A stretch of DNA of 64,000 nucleotides from Rhizobium sp. BK376 (GCF_004341625.1 NZ_SLZG01000007.1:186001-250000); one strand, 5' to 3'; counted from the stretch's first letter, positions 9,867 through 19,007 are shown. Notes: generated by a model not told the origin, from the letters alone. Numbers and translations are program-made.

Positions 9867-9896
9867 AGCACAGCGGACCTTTTGGTCCGCCTGCTT
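9867..9896 (-). terminator. Hairpin between rpsB and tsf
   Basis: GCGGACC (9873-9879), loop TTTT, GGTCCGC (9884-9890), with outer pairs AAGCA/TGCTT. It starts a few bases after the rpsB stop on the minus strand. The following run of T is short, so it may be a partial terminator or attenuator that sets the S2:EF-Ts ratio. Structure is seen; function is inferred. Confidence 0.5.
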
Positions 9897-9901
9897 CTTT
9901 A

Positions 9902-10669
9902 TCAGGCTTCGGCTTCGCCTTCGAGCGCCGGTTCCATCGGAACTTCAGCGGAAGCACCGAGATCGCGGCCGGAAGCGCCCTGCTGGCGAGCAATGCCGTC
10001 GATGGCAGCGCGCGAGATCAGTTCGCAATAGAGAGCGATGGCGCGCGAAGCGTCGTCGTTACCCGGGATCGGGTAGTCGATCAGGTCCGGATCGCAGTTG
10101 CTGTCGATGATGGCAACAACCGGGATGCCAAGGCGCTTGGCTTCGTCGATCGCGATCTTTTCCTTGTTGGTGTCGATGATGAACATCAGGTCCGGGGTGC
10201 CGCCCATATCGCGGATACCGCCGAGAGCCTTGTCGAGCTTTTCGCGCTCGCGCTCAAGGTTCAGACGTTCCTTCTTGGTGAAACCCTGGGCTTCGCCGTT
10301 CAGGATTTCGTCGAGCTTGCGCAGACGCTGGATCGAGTTGGAGATCGTCTTCCAGTTCGTCATCATGCCGCCGAGCCAACGCGAGTTGACGTAGTACTGG
10401 GCGGAACGCTTGGCCGAATCAGCGATGAGCTCGGAAGCCTGACGCTTGGTGCCGACGAAGAGAACACGGCCGCCGCGAGCAACGGTGTCGCTGACGACCT
10501 GCAGGGCGCGCGACAGCATCGGAACGGTCTGAGCCAGGTCGATGATGTGGATGTTGTTACGATCGCCGAAAATGTACGGCTTCATCTTCGGGTTCCAGCG
10601 GTGAGTCTGGTGGCCGAAGTGGACGCCTGCTTCGAGAAGCTGGCGCATAGAGAAATCGGGCAATGCCAT
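9902..10669 (-). CDS. rpsB: 30S ribosomal protein S2
   Basis: Small-subunit protein bound between head and body of the 30S particle. 255 aa. Start MALPDFSMRQLLEAGVHFGH is the universal S2 N-terminus; FIIDTNKEKIAIDEAKRLGIP and NDDASRAIALYCELIS are conserved blocks. First gene of the large minus-strand cluster. The tail GEAEA is acidic, as in rhizobial S2. A hairpin directly after the stop separates it from tsf. Confidence 0.97.
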   Translation of the reverse strand: MALPDFSMRQLLEAGVHFGHQTHRWNPKMKPYIFGDRNNIHIIDLAQTVPMLSRALQVVSDTVARGGRVLFVGTKRQASELIADSAKRSAQYYVNSRWLGGMMTNWKTISNSIQRLRKLDEILNGEAQGFTKKERLNLEREREKLDKALGGIRDMGGTPDLMFIIDTNKEKIAIDEAKRLGIPVVAIIDSNCDPDLIDYPIPGNDDASRAIALYCELISRAAIDGIARQQGASGRDLGASAEVPMEPALEGEAEA

Positions 10670-10869
10670 GCCTTTTTATCCTTTTCCGGTTGAACCTCCG
10701 CAAGGCGAACAGCATCCTCTTCGAAGATGCCACCGGGCGGAACGATCCGGATTTCTCCCGGACAATCCCATGCCTTACGTGTGGAATGCGGCTGCCCTTA
10801 CCCTCCTCTGAGGGCAAAAGCAAGACTTATGACAGAAAAATTACCGAAAACGGCGCAGACTCACCGAGC

Positions 10870-11697
10870 CTACTTGCAGGCCTTGGTGTCCAGCACTTCA
10901 AGCTTCGAGAGCTTGCCCGTCAGGACGAAGTCGCCATAGTCCATGGTCAGATCGCGCGTGATGCCGTTCTCGTAGAGCTTGAACGACATGCGGTATACGG
11001 GCATCGCATCGCCGCTGCTCTTCTCATTGAAATAGGCAACCGTTACCGGCCAGAACGGCGTCTTAGCGAAGGCTCCTGCCTTATCGGCATCCGCGTCATC
11101 GGCCGCCGGCGTTTCCTGCTTGCCGACGACGGTCGTTGCCACCAGCGACTTGTCGCCATCATCGGAACCATCGAAAACGCGGGCTTCGAAGAAGTTCTTG
11201 CCGATCTTCGCATTCTGGATGATGTCCAGCATGTGCTCGGTCGGGAAGCGGCTCTCGGCCAGGTCCACCTCCTTGGTGGCCGGCTGGGTGAGTTCGACCT
11301 TGACGCCCTTCTGGTCGTCCTCTGCAGCGCCCCTTACATCCTTGTCGAGCTGCTCGTCAGTGAACGACTTTGTCTCGAACCGGAAAATGCGCTTCGTGAG
11401 ATCCTCGAAGGTCGTCGTCTGCTGGTCGCTCAGGCGTGTCGAATCGCCCGTATCGATCTGGGTGACAAAACGGAAATTGGTCGTGAAGCCGGTGCAATCA
11501 GAGCCGTCGAACTCGTAGACCATCCGTCCGTACATGCCGGAAATGCCGGAGCGATCGGAAGCATCCTTGAGTTCGAGATCATAGACCGCGCGATGGGCGA
11601 TGAGGCCGCTCGGACCGGCTGCAAATGCCGATGGCGCAGGAAGAACCGCAAAGCTCGCACCCGAAACCAGAACAGCGGCAAGACTCGAGCGGAACAT
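10870..11697 (-). CDS. eipB: Cell envelope integrity protein EipB (DUF1849)
   Basis: Periplasmic beta-spiral protein needed for envelope integrity in Brucella; conserved in Rhizobiales. 275 aa. A signal peptide of about 27 residues ends AFAAG. Cys68 (SDCTG) and Cys274 (DTKACK) match the positions of the disulfide-forming pair known for Brucella EipB (about 69 and 278). YDLELKDASDRSGISGMYGR is a family stretch. It is about 200 nt upstream of rpsB on the same strand. Assignment rests on recalled family features. Confidence 0.85.
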   Translation of the reverse strand: MFRSSLAAVLVSGASFAVLPAPSAFAAGPSGLIAHRAVYDLELKDASDRSGISGMYGRMVYEFDGSDCTGFTTNFRFVTQIDTGDSTRLSDQQTTTFEDLTKRIFRFETKSFTDEQLDKDVRGAAEDDQKGVKVELTQPATKEVDLAESRFPTEHMLDIIQNAKIGKNFFEARVFDGSDDGDKSLVATTVVGKQETPAADDADADKAGAFAKTPFWPVTVAYFNEKSSGDAMPVYRMSFKLYENGITRDLTMDYGDFVLTGKLSKLEVLDTKACK

Positions 11698-11832
11698 TCA
11701 TTATCTCCTATTGGACTCGCACGCGATGTTATAAGAACGCTTTCGACCAAATAGAGGCCGACGTCTCGCTCCGCGGGATTTTAAGTCTTGATGCAGGATT
11801 TTTGAAGAATTTACAACAAACGGGAGACGAAA

Positions 11833-12303
11833 ATGTCCGACGCCATCGATACCCGCCTCACCGAGCTTGGGATCACCCTGCCGGAGGCCGCCGCACCGGC
11901 TGCGAACTACGTGCCATACGTCATCAGCGGCAACCTCCTTTATCTTTCGGGGCAATTGCCGATCGAGGGTGGAAAGGTCGCGATTACTGGCCATTTGGGC
12001 AAGGACGTCGATGTGGCAAGGGGTCAACGTGCCGCGGAACTCTGCGCGATCAACATACTTGCACAGGCAAAGGCAGCATTGGCCGGCGATCTTGGCCGCA
12101 TCAGGCGGCTGATCAAGCTCAACGGCTTCGTCGCCTCGGTCCCTGATTTCACCGAACAACATCTCGTGATCAACGGCGCATCCAATCTTCTCGCCAACGT
12201 GCTTGGAGAGGCCGGCAAGCATGCACGTGCAGCTGTCGGCATGGCTGCCCTGCCGCTGAACGCCGCTGTCGAAATCGATGCCATCCTGGAAATTTCTCTA
12301 TGA
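11833..12303 (+). CDS. RidA/YjgF family protein
   Basis: Probable cytoplasmic enamine/imine deaminase, or a relative without that activity. 156 aa, the length of the longer RidA subgroup. SGQLPIEGGKVAITGHLG and the C-terminal HARAAVGMAALPLNAAVEI block, with the expected binding arginine, are visible. GGGAGA precedes the ATG. The next gene starts within its stop (ATGA), so it is coupled to the glycerophosphodiesterase. Confidence 0.88.
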   Translation: MSDAIDTRLTELGITLPEAAAPAANYVPYVISGNLLYLSGQLPIEGGKVAITGHLGKDVDVARGQRAAELCAINILAQAKAALAGDLGRIRRLIKLNGFVASVPDFTEQHLVINGASNLLANVLGEAGKHARAAVGMAALPLNAAVEIDAILEISL

Positions 12304-13031
12304 GCAAGATTGCCTGGCTTACCGAAAGGCCGGTCGCCCATCGCGGCTATCATGACATGAACAGCCAAGTCTGGGAGAACACGCTTTCCGCCTTCTCCCG
12401 TGCGATAGACGCCGGCTTTTCGATCGAATGCGATCTGCACTATGCTGCCGACGGCGTCCCGGTCGTCTTCCACGACGACGACCTGCAGCGGGTCTGCAAT
12501 CTGCCCGGCGCCCTGCGCGACCGCAGTTCGGCCGAACTCGGATTGCTGTCCGTCGGCGGCACGAATGACAAGATCCCGACTCTTAAGCAGTTGCTCAAGC
12601 TCTGCGACGGGAAAGTGCCGCTGGTTCTCGAACTAAAAGGCCGACAGGGCGACGACGAAGGCTTTGCCGAGACGGTCATCGAGGTTCTGGAAGGCTACAA
12701 GGGCCATGTCGCCCTGATGAGCTTCGATCACTGGATTTTGAAGGACCTGAAGGCGCTTAATCCGCCTCACCCGATCGGTTTGACCGCGGATGGAAACAAT
12801 CCCGACACATTCTTTGTGCATGACGAAGCCATGCAGCTTGGTCTAGACTTCATCTCATATTTCTATGGTGATCTGCCCAATCCCTTCGTCACGGCTCAGC
12901 GCCAGCGCGGCATCCCTGTCATTACCTGGACGGTTCGCGACGAGGCAGCAAGGCGACACACATTTGCGAATGCAGACCAGATGACATTCGAAGGCTTTGA
13001 TCCACGGGAGAGCCCCGCCCTCGTTTCATGA
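12300..13031 (+). CDS. Glycerophosphodiester phosphodiesterase
   Basis: Hydrolyses glycerophosphodiesters to glycerol-3-phosphate and an alcohol. 243 aa, TIM barrel, no signal peptide, so cytoplasmic. Active-site and metal residues are in order: His14-Arg15 (VAHRGYHD), Glu26-Asn27 (WENTLSAF), Glu43/Asp45/His47 (IECDLHY) and His58 (VVFHDDDL). Overlaps both neighbours by 4 nt (ATGA), making a three-gene operon. Confidence 0.92.
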   Translation: MSKIAWLTERPVAHRGYHDMNSQVWENTLSAFSRAIDAGFSIECDLHYAADGVPVVFHDDDLQRVCNLPGALRDRSSAELGLLSVGGTNDKIPTLKQLLKLCDGKVPLVLELKGRQGDDEGFAETVIEVLEGYKGHVALMSFDHWILKDLKALNPPHPIGLTADGNNPDTFFVHDEAMQLGLDFISYFYGDLPNPFVTAQRQRGIPVITWTVRDEAARRHTFANADQMTFEGFDPRESPALVS

Positions 13032-14215
13032 CAGACGAATTATCCTTTCGCGCAGAACGATCATTCAAGGCAATATCTCCGGAAAGCTGGTCGAAGCTGG
13101 CCGGAGCTTCACGAGCAGGCTCGGCCCTGCCCTACAATCCCTTCGTCTCGCATGCCTTCCTCTCATCCCTTGAGGAATCCGGCTCGGCCACCGACCGGGC
13201 CGGATGGCTCGGGCATCACCTGTTACTCGAAACCGATGACGGCACCCTCATAGGCGCCATACCCGGCTATCTCAAAAGCCATAGCCAGGGAGAATATGTC
13301 TTCGACCATGGCTGGGCGGACGCGTTCGAACGCGCAGGCGGCGAATATTATCCGAAGCTGCAGTGCTCCATTCCGTTCACGCCAGCGACCGGCCCGCGCC
13401 TGCTTGTCGCCGAAGGCTATGACAGGCCGATCATCCAGGCAGCGCTTGCCGAAAGTCTGAAAGAAGTGACACGGCAGCTCGGCATATCTTCCGCGCATGT
13501 CACGTTCCTGCCCGAGGACGAGGTCTCCGTCTTCGAAACGGATGGCTATCTGCACCGCACGGACCAGCAATTCCACTTCATCAATGAAGGCTACGCCAAC
13601 CATGACGCGTTTCTGGAAACGCTCGCGTCGCGCAAGCGCAAGGCGCTGAAGAAGGAACGTCGTGCCGCGCTCGAAAACGGGATCACCATCGACTGGCTGA
13701 CCGGCAGCGATCTGACAGAGGACATCTGGGACCAGTTCTTCACCTTCTATATGGATACCGGCGGCCGCAAATGGGGCCGACCTTATCTGACGCGCCAATT
13801 CTACTCGCTGATCGGCGAGCGCATGGCAGACGACATCCTTCTCGTCATGGCGAAGCGCGAGGGGCGCTACATTGCTGGCGCGATCAATTTCATCGGCGGC
13901 GACACGCTCTATGGCCGCCACTGGGGCTGCATCGAGGATCATCCCTTCCTGCATTTCGAAGTCTGCTATCATCAGGCCATCGATTTTGCGCTGGCAAAGG
14001 GCCTCAGCCGGGTCGAAGCAGGCGCCCAGGGCGAACACAAGCTCGCCCGCGGCTATCTGCCTGTGACGACGCATTCGGCACACTATATCGCCCATGCCGG
14101 GCTTCGCCGCGCCGTTGCCGACTATCTGGCGCGGGAGCGGCAGGAGGTTGAGCAGATCGGCGAGATGCTGACGGAGCATAGCCCCTTCCGCCGGGGCGAA
14201 CGACAGGATAATTGA
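13028..14215 (+). CDS. GNAT-fold acyltransferase, COG3146 family (peptidogalycan biosynthesis-like)
   Basis: 395 aa, no signal peptide or membrane helix. It resembles the COG3146/DUF482 family, FemAB-like proteins of the acetyltransferase superfamily with unknown substrate. ASRKRKALKKERRAA and GGRKWGRPYLTRQFY are the recognisable blocks, followed by IAGAINFIGGDTLYGRHWG and EAGAQGEHKLARGY. Third gene of the RidA-GDPD operon, starting inside the GDPD stop. The biochemical role is not known; naming follows recalled family similarity. Confidence 0.8.
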   Translation: MTDELSFRAERSFKAISPESWSKLAGASRAGSALPYNPFVSHAFLSSLEESGSATDRAGWLGHHLLLETDDGTLIGAIPGYLKSHSQGEYVFDHGWADAFERAGGEYYPKLQCSIPFTPATGPRLLVAEGYDRPIIQAALAESLKEVTRQLGISSAHVTFLPEDEVSVFETDGYLHRTDQQFHFINEGYANHDAFLETLASRKRKALKKERRAALENGITIDWLTGSDLTEDIWDQFFTFYMDTGGRKWGRPYLTRQFYSLIGERMADDILLVMAKREGRYIAGAINFIGGDTLYGRHWGCIEDHPFLHFEVCYHQAIDFALAKGLSRVEAGAQGEHKLARGYLPVTTHSAHYIAHAGLRRAVADYLARERQEVEQIGEMLTEHSPFRRGERQDN

Positions 14216-14264
14216 TTGTCGGGCGACACTGCGGCCCGACAATTCCGGAATAAGGAGATCCTGG

Positions 14265-14693
14265 ATGACCAGCCCGAGCTATGACAGCAACAATATCTTT
14301 GCGAAGATACTCAAGGGCGAAATTCCGTCCTACCGGGTCTACGAGGACGAACATACGGTCGCCTTCATGGATGTCATGCCGCAATCGACGGGTCACACAT
14401 TGGTCGTGCCGAAGCAGCCGTCACGCAATCTGTTCGATGCGGACCCCGAAACGTTGCAGCATGCGATCCAGGTGGTGCAAAAGATCGCCAATGCCGTCAA
14501 AGAGGCTTTCGACGCTGACGGTGTCTACATCGCCCAGTTCAACGAACCGGCAGCGGGCCAAACCGTCTTCCACCTGCATTTTCACATCATTCCGCGCAAC
14601 GAAGGCGTTCCGCTGAAGCCGCATGGCGGCAAGATGGAAGATGGCGCGGTGCTCGCCGCCAATGCGCAGAAGATTATCGAAGCGTTGGCTTGA
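14265..14693 (+). CDS. HIT family protein (histidine-triad hydrolase)
   Basis: Nucleotide-binding hydrolase of the Hint/Fhit superfamily, probably acting on AMP-linked compounds. 142 aa. The triad is His103, His105, His107 in VFHLHFHIIPR; N-terminal NIFAKILKGEIPS is typical of Hint proteins. AAGGAGATCC precedes the ATG. About 50 nt after the previous gene, so possibly in the same operon. Confidence 0.93.
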   Translation: MTSPSYDSNNIFAKILKGEIPSYRVYEDEHTVAFMDVMPQSTGHTLVVPKQPSRNLFDADPETLQHAIQVVQKIANAVKEAFDADGVYIAQFNEPAAGQTVFHLHFHIIPRNEGVPLKPHGGKMEDGAVLAANAQKIIEALA

Positions 14694-14764
14694 GCTCTCA
14701 TTCGAGGGGATGAGAGGGCCACACGGCAGGCCGCCAACGCTTGGTAGATATAATGTCCCAACCA

Positions 14765-14798
14765 AAAAGGCCTGCATCGTCACCGATGCAGGCCTTTT
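14765..14798. terminator. Bidirectional terminator between the HIT gene and clpA
   Basis: AAAAGGCCTGCATCG, loop TCAC, CGATGCAGGCCTTTT: a perfect 15-bp stem with A-run and T-run on the two sides. It lies between two convergent genes and can serve both. Confidence 0.9.
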
Positions 14799-14822
14799 CT
14801 CATTCAACCTAGTCGCCGCGCT

Positions 14823-17324
14823 TTACTTCTTGCGCGGAACCTTCGGTACGGCACCGCTCTTGCCGGCGTTCTTCACTTCCGGCTCGGCCTCCGGCTTGGC
14901 CTGCTTGGCGGCAGACGAAGCACGCTTCGGCGAGGCCTTCGCCTTCAGTTCGCCATCGGCATCGTGTTCGGCTTCCGCCTCGACCAGCTCGGCCTCCGGC
15001 TTGGGCTTGATCGGCGCGGTCTCGGCGATCGATTCGAGAACGATGCCGGGCTTGCCATCTTCCTTCGGACCGACGGTTACCTTGACGACGCCACCCTTCT
15101 TCAGCTTGCCGAAGAGGATTTCGTTCGCCAGAGGCTTCTTGATGACGTCCTGGATGACGCGAGCGAGCGGGCGGGCACCCATCTTCTCGTCGTAACCCTT
15201 TTCCGCCAGCCAGGCGATCGCATCCTCATGCAGGTCGAAGGTCACGTTGCGTTCGGAAAGCTGTGCTTCCAGTTGCATGATGAACTTCTGAACCACCTTG
15301 TGGATGACAGCCGTCGGCAGCGATGCGAACGGAATGATCGCATCCAGACGGTTGCGGAACTCCGGCGTGAAGAGGCGGTTGAGCGCTTCCTCGTCCTCGC
15401 CCGTCCGCTTGGACGAGCCGAAGCCGAAGGCGGCTTTGGCCATTTCCGACGCACCCGCATTGGTCGTCATGATCAGGATGACGTTGCGGAAGTCGATCTT
15501 CTTGCCGTTATGGTCCGTCAGCGTGCCGTGGTCCATGACCTGCAGCAGAATGTTGTAGATGTCGGGATGCGCCTTCTCGATTTCATCGAGCAGGACCACG
15601 CAATGCGGATGCTGGTCGACGCCGTCGGTCAGCAAGCCACCCTGGTCGAAGCCGACATAGCCGGGAGGTGCCCCGAGCAGACGGGAAACCGTATGCCGTT
15701 CCATATATTCCGACATGTCGAAGCGCAGCATCTCGACGCCGAGCGAAGAGGCAAGCTGCTTGGCGACTTCCGTCTTGCCGACGCCTGTCGGGCCGGAGAA
15801 GACGTAGGAGCCGATCGGCTTGTTCGGTTCGCGCAGGCCGGCACGAGCCAACTTGATCGAGGTGGACAGGGCTTCGATGGCCGTATCCTGACCATAGACG
15901 ACAGACCGCAGTTCCTGCTCGAGATTGGCAAGAACCGCCTCGTCATCCTTGGAGACGCTCTTCGGCGGAATGCGCGCCATCGTCGCGACGGTCGCTTCGA
16001 TTTCCTTCTCGGTGATCAGCTTGCGACGTCTCGAAGGCGGCAGCAGCATCTGGGCCGCACCCGTTTCGTCGATGACGTCAATCGCCTTGTCCGGCAACTT
16101 GCGATCGGAAATATAGCGAGCCGACAGTTCCACCGCCGACTTGATCGCGTCATTGGAATAACGCAGGTGATGATACTCTTCGAAATAGGGCTTCAGACCC
16201 TTCATGATTTCGATCGCATCGTCGATCGACGGTTCGTTGACGTCGATCTTCTGGAACCGGCGAACAAGAGCGCGGTCCTTCTCGAAGAACTGGCGATATT
16301 CCTTGTAGGTGGTCGAGCCGATGCAGCGGATCGCACCCGAGGATAAAGCAGGCTTCAGGAGGTTCGAGGCATCCATGGCTCCACCCGACGTCGCGCCGGC
16401 ACCGATGACGGTGTGGATTTCGTCGATGAAGAGCACGGCGCCCGGATATTCCTCGAGTTCCTTGACGACCTGCTTCAGGCGCTCCTCGAAGTCACCGCGA
16501 TAGCGGGTTCCGGCGAGCAGCGTGCCCATGTCGAGCGAGAAGATGGTGGCGTCAGCGAGCGCTTCCGGCACCTTGCCTTCGACGATGCGCTTTGCCAGAC
16601 CTTCGGCGATGGCCGTCTTGCCGACGCCCGGATCGCCCACGTAAAGCGGGTTGTTCTTCGAACGGCGGCACAGGACCTGGATAGTCCGGCTGACTTCCTG
16701 GTGACGACCGATCAGCGGATCGATCTTGCCGCTCTTGGCCTTCTCGTTCAGATTGACGCAATAGGCCTTCAGCGCATCCTGCTGCTTCTTGGCCCCACCC
16801 TCCTCCTGCTCGCCGCGGGAGGTCGGCTTGCTTTCGGATTCGTTTTCTTCAGCACCGCGCGGCGCACGAACCTGGGAGGAGCCCGCACGCTTGCCGATAC
16901 CATGGGAAATATAATTGACCGCGTCGTAGCGGGTCATCTCCTGCTCCTGCAGGAAATAGGCTGCATGGCTTTCCCGTTCCGCGAAAATGGCGACGAGAAC
17001 ATTGGCTCCCGTTACCTCTTCGCGGCCCGAAGACTGAACATGGATCACGGCTCGCTGGATGACGCGCTGGAAGCCGGATGTCGGCTTGGAGTCCTCATCG
17101 TAACCGGTGATCAAATTCGAGAGTTCGTTATCGACATATTCAATCAGCGTTTTGCGGAGCGCATCGAGATCGACATTGCAGGCGCCCATGACGGCCGCCG
17201 CATCGGAGTCGTCCACAAGCGCCAACAGCAGATGCTCGAGCGTGGCATACTCATGATGCCGCTCGTTTGCGTAGGTCAGTGCCTGATGCAGCGCCTTCTC
17301 AAGACTAGGCGAAAATGTTGGCAC
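14823..17324 (-). CDS. clpA: ATP-dependent Clp protease ATPase subunit ClpA
   Basis: AAA+ unfoldase that feeds N-degron and other substrates into ClpP. 833 aa. Clp_N repeats (about 1-140), a linker rich in Glu/Ser, the first ATPase module with GDPGVGKTAIAEG, the second with GPTGVGKTEVAKQ and FDMSEYMERH. The C-terminal tail (about 760-833) is a Lys/Ala/Glu-rich extension found in rhizobial ClpA. It directly follows clpS (10-nt gap), consistent with cotranscription of unfoldase and adaptor. Confidence 0.96.
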   Translation of the reverse strand: MPTFSPSLEKALHQALTYANERHHEYATLEHLLLALVDDSDAAAVMGACNVDLDALRKTLIEYVDNELSNLITGYDEDSKPTSGFQRVIQRAVIHVQSSGREEVTGANVLVAIFAERESHAAYFLQEQEMTRYDAVNYISHGIGKRAGSSQVRAPRGAEENESESKPTSRGEQEEGGAKKQQDALKAYCVNLNEKAKSGKIDPLIGRHQEVSRTIQVLCRRSKNNPLYVGDPGVGKTAIAEGLAKRIVEGKVPEALADATIFSLDMGTLLAGTRYRGDFEERLKQVVKELEEYPGAVLFIDEIHTVIGAGATSGGAMDASNLLKPALSSGAIRCIGSTTYKEYRQFFEKDRALVRRFQKIDVNEPSIDDAIEIMKGLKPYFEEYHHLRYSNDAIKSAVELSARYISDRKLPDKAIDVIDETGAAQMLLPPSRRRKLITEKEIEATVATMARIPPKSVSKDDEAVLANLEQELRSVVYGQDTAIEALSTSIKLARAGLREPNKPIGSYVFSGPTGVGKTEVAKQLASSLGVEMLRFDMSEYMERHTVSRLLGAPPGYVGFDQGGLLTDGVDQHPHCVVLLDEIEKAHPDIYNILLQVMDHGTLTDHNGKKIDFRNVILIMTTNAGASEMAKAAFGFGSSKRTGEDEEALNRLFTPEFRNRLDAIIPFASLPTAVIHKVVQKFIMQLEAQLSERNVTFDLHEDAIAWLAEKGYDEKMGARPLARVIQDVIKKPLANEILFGKLKKGGVVKVTVGPKEDGKPGIVLESIAETAPIKPKPEAELVEAEAEHDADGELKAKASPKRASSAAKQAKPEAEPEVKNAGKSGAVPKVPRKK

Positions 17325-17334
17325 GTTCAGATCC

Positions 17335-17688
17335 TCACTTCTTTTCCATTACACATTGCAGCGGATGCTGGTGTTGCCGGGCAAAGTCCATCACCTGGCT
17401 CACCTTGGTCTCAGCTACTTCGTATGTAAACACGCCGCACTCGCCCACGCCGTGATTGTGGACATGGAGCATGATGCGCGTGGCACCTTCACGATCCTTC
17501 TGGAAAAAACGCTCCAGGATATGGATCACGAAATCCATGGGCGTGTAGTCGTCATTCAGCAGCAGTACGCGATAAAGATTGGGCTTTTTGGTCTTGGACT
17601 TCGTGCGTGTAATCACCGAGGTCCCGCGATTGCCGTTGTCCCCGTTCCTTTCGCTGTCGTTTTGCATCCGGATCGGCTTAGCGATCAT
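17335..17688 (-). CDS. clpS: ClpS adaptor protein
   Basis: Binds proteins with destabilising N-terminal residues and delivers them to ClpA. 117 aa. Core block RVLLLNDDYTPMDFVI is the N-degron pocket region; HVHNHGVGECGVFTYEVAETK is the second conserved block. The first about 30 residues are a flexible, charged tail. An ATG two codons earlier (17694) is also possible. Upstream of clpA. Confidence 0.95.
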   Translation of the reverse strand: MIAKPIRMQNDSERNGDNGNRGTSVITRTKSKTKKPNLYRVLLLNDDYTPMDFVIHILERFFQKDREGATRIMLHVHNHGVGECGVFTYEVAETKVSQVMDFARQHQHPLQCVMEKK

Positions 17689-17899
17689 TGTCATTCATTC
17701 CTCAAATCATCCGGCGGGAGGACATTGCATTCCGACCAGTCATTCTTAATCGTTCCGCCGAATATCCGAACCCCTAACTTAGTTCATATTGGCGTGATTT
17801 TAAGCCCCTCGCTCGACACTGCAATCACAATTCGTTGCCAAAGAACCCCAGAAGAAAAAAAGTCTTGGCGAGCGCCCGTATCTGGAACGACAAACGAAA

Positions 17900-17931
17900 A
17901 AGACCGGCTGCAGCAAAGTGCAGCCGGTCTT
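17900..17931 (-). terminator. Terminator of the phasin gene
   Basis: AAGACCGGCTGCA, loop GCAAAG, TGCAGCCGGTCTT: a 13-bp perfect stem followed by TTTTCG on the minus strand, about 40 nt after the phasin stop. The 277-nt gap 17695-17971 otherwise holds only the upstream region of clpS. Confidence 0.88.
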
Positions 17932-17971
17932 ACCGGACCTTGAAAGTCCTGAAATCTATTCGCGAGGCGTT

Positions 17972-18328
17972 TTACGCAGCAGAAGCCACAGAGGCTGCCT
18001 TGCTCGTTGCCTTTGCAATCGGCGCTTCGTAAGGCTTGTAGGCCGTCTTGGCGAGATCGGCATACATTTCGCCGAGCTTCGTCGCCTCAGCGATGAAGTT
18101 TTCGTAGGACGACTTCACGAAATTGCCCTGCAGTTCGAAAACGGTCTCGAAGCTCTTGGCACCGGCGAGCGTTTCCATGTGCGTTACCGTGTCCTGGAAG
18201 GACTTCTTAGAATATTCGGCCGTTTCGGCAGCAATTGCCTGAAAGCCCTTTGCAACTTCGGAATAGCCCTTCAGCGCGGTGTCCATCGCTTCCTTGCTCT
18301 TCTTGTTTGCTTCTTCAAAATTGAACAT
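17972..18328 (-). CDS. Phasin family protein (PHB granule-associated)
   Basis: Coats polyhydroxybutyrate granules. 118 aa, no signal peptide, almost entirely predicted helix: MFNFEEANKKSKEAMDTALK then KSFQDTVTHMETLAGAKSFE, a typical phasin_2 amphipathic stretch, ending in an Ala/Lys-rich tail. I chose the ATG at 18328 because an AGAGAGGA ribosome site precedes it; a start 17 codons upstream has no phasin-like residues. Promoter and possible operator lie just upstream (18362-18409). Confidence 0.88.
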   Translation of the reverse strand: MFNFEEANKKSKEAMDTALKGYSEVAKGFQAIAAETAEYSKKSFQDTVTHMETLAGAKSFETVFELQGNFVKSSYENFIAEATKLGEMYADLAKTAYKPYEAPIAKATSKAASVASAA

Positions 18329-18361
18329 GCTGTCCTCTCTCCCTTGGATGGCTTCGAGGCA

Positions 18362-18390
18362 AACGTAATTGCGGTGCACAAATAGTCAAG
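18362..18390 (-). promoter_or_regulatory. Probable phasin promoter (CTTGAC-N17-TACGTT)
   Basis: On the minus strand CTTGAC (18390-18385), a 17-nt spacer and TACGTT (18367-18362). The -35 is a perfect match to the rhizobial CTTGAC consensus; the -10 is moderate. Predicted start lies about 25 nt before the phasin ATG. Confidence 0.5.
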
Positions 18391-18396
18391 TAGTCT

Positions 18397-18409
18397 TGTG
18401 CGGCGCACA
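18397..18409. promoter_or_regulatory. TGC-rich palindrome, possible PhaR operator
   Basis: TGTGCGGCGCACA is a TGTGC-GGC-GCACA dyad abutting the predicted -35 of the phasin promoter. PhaR-type repressors of phasin genes bind TGC-rich palindromes; the link here is inferred. Confidence 0.35.
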
Positions 18410-18627
18410 GCATGTTAAAGTTGCATTTGATGCGGTGAACATTGGGCTGGCCGGAAGGGGCACTTCCATCGGTATGTTTTCGCAGAAATATATCAGAAGG
18501 CTACAACTTTAGGATTAAGTGAAAAACTTGCGCCTTAACCGAAAAATCCCGGTCTCGGCCGCCGCGAAGGCGTATTCGAGGTGAAATTGGATGAATTTTT
18601 GCAGATTTTGAGAGCAAATACTCAAAA

Positions 18628-18661
18628 AGAGAGCCGGATTTCATCGAAACCCGGCGCTCTT
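18628..18661 (-). terminator. Terminator of the DUF3126 gene
   Basis: On the minus strand AAGAG-GCCGG, a loop around TTTCGATGAAA, then CCGGC-CTCTT followed by a T-run (CTCTTTTTGAG). It begins about 15 nt after the DUF3126 stop. Confidence 0.78.
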
Positions 18662-18674
18662 GCTAATCGCAACG

Positions 18675-18878
18675 TCAGAGATCGACGTCCAGGATAGCCA
18701 TCGAAAAGTTGTAGGAACGATCGCCATCCTCATCGTCGATATAGACGACACCGAGAAACTCTTCGCCGAGATAGACTTCCGCGGAATCATTCTTGCGCGG
18801 ACGGGCCTTCACCAATATCCGCGGATTGAAGGTGCGTTTGAAATAAGCGTCGAGTTTCTTGATTTCTTCAGGCTTCAC
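18675..18878 (-). CDS. DUF3126 family protein
   Basis: 67 aa, cytoplasmic, found widely in alphaproteobacteria with no known function. EEIKKLDAYFKRTF and LGEEFLGVVYIDDEDGDRSY are the recognisable parts; the C-terminal FSMAILDVDL completes a small alpha/beta fold. It lies downstream of cysE on the same strand (about 130-nt gap). No function is claimed. Confidence 0.85.
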   Translation of the reverse strand: MKPEEIKKLDAYFKRTFNPRILVKARPRKNDSAEVYLGEEFLGVVYIDDEDGDRSYNFSMAILDVDL

Positions 18879-19007
18879 AAGTCATCTCCGTGGTTCTCGC
18901 GGCTGGCCGGTTCTTGCACAGGAAAAGCGGCGGTGTAAAGGCTGCAAGCGCGGCATGACGCGGATGTCCACGCCTGCCGCAACCGGCCAATCCTTGGCTG
19001 CCTGATC

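Larger units (their letters stand above)
18329..18674. other. Intergenic region phasin-DUF3126 (346 bp)
   Basis: Holds the phasin promoter and the TGC-rich dyad at the left and the DUF3126 terminator at 18628-18661. I see no convincing gene in the middle part (18420-18620). Confidence 0.7.

Noticed and set aside
10790..10825. Weak CCCTC/GAGGG hairpin between EipB and rpsB genes
   Set aside because: Only a 5-bp core stem and no T-run; not enough to call a terminator.
14964..16346. Long plus-strand frame inside clpA
   Set aside because: Same reason: clpA is intact on the minus strand and the antisense product has no recognisable motif.
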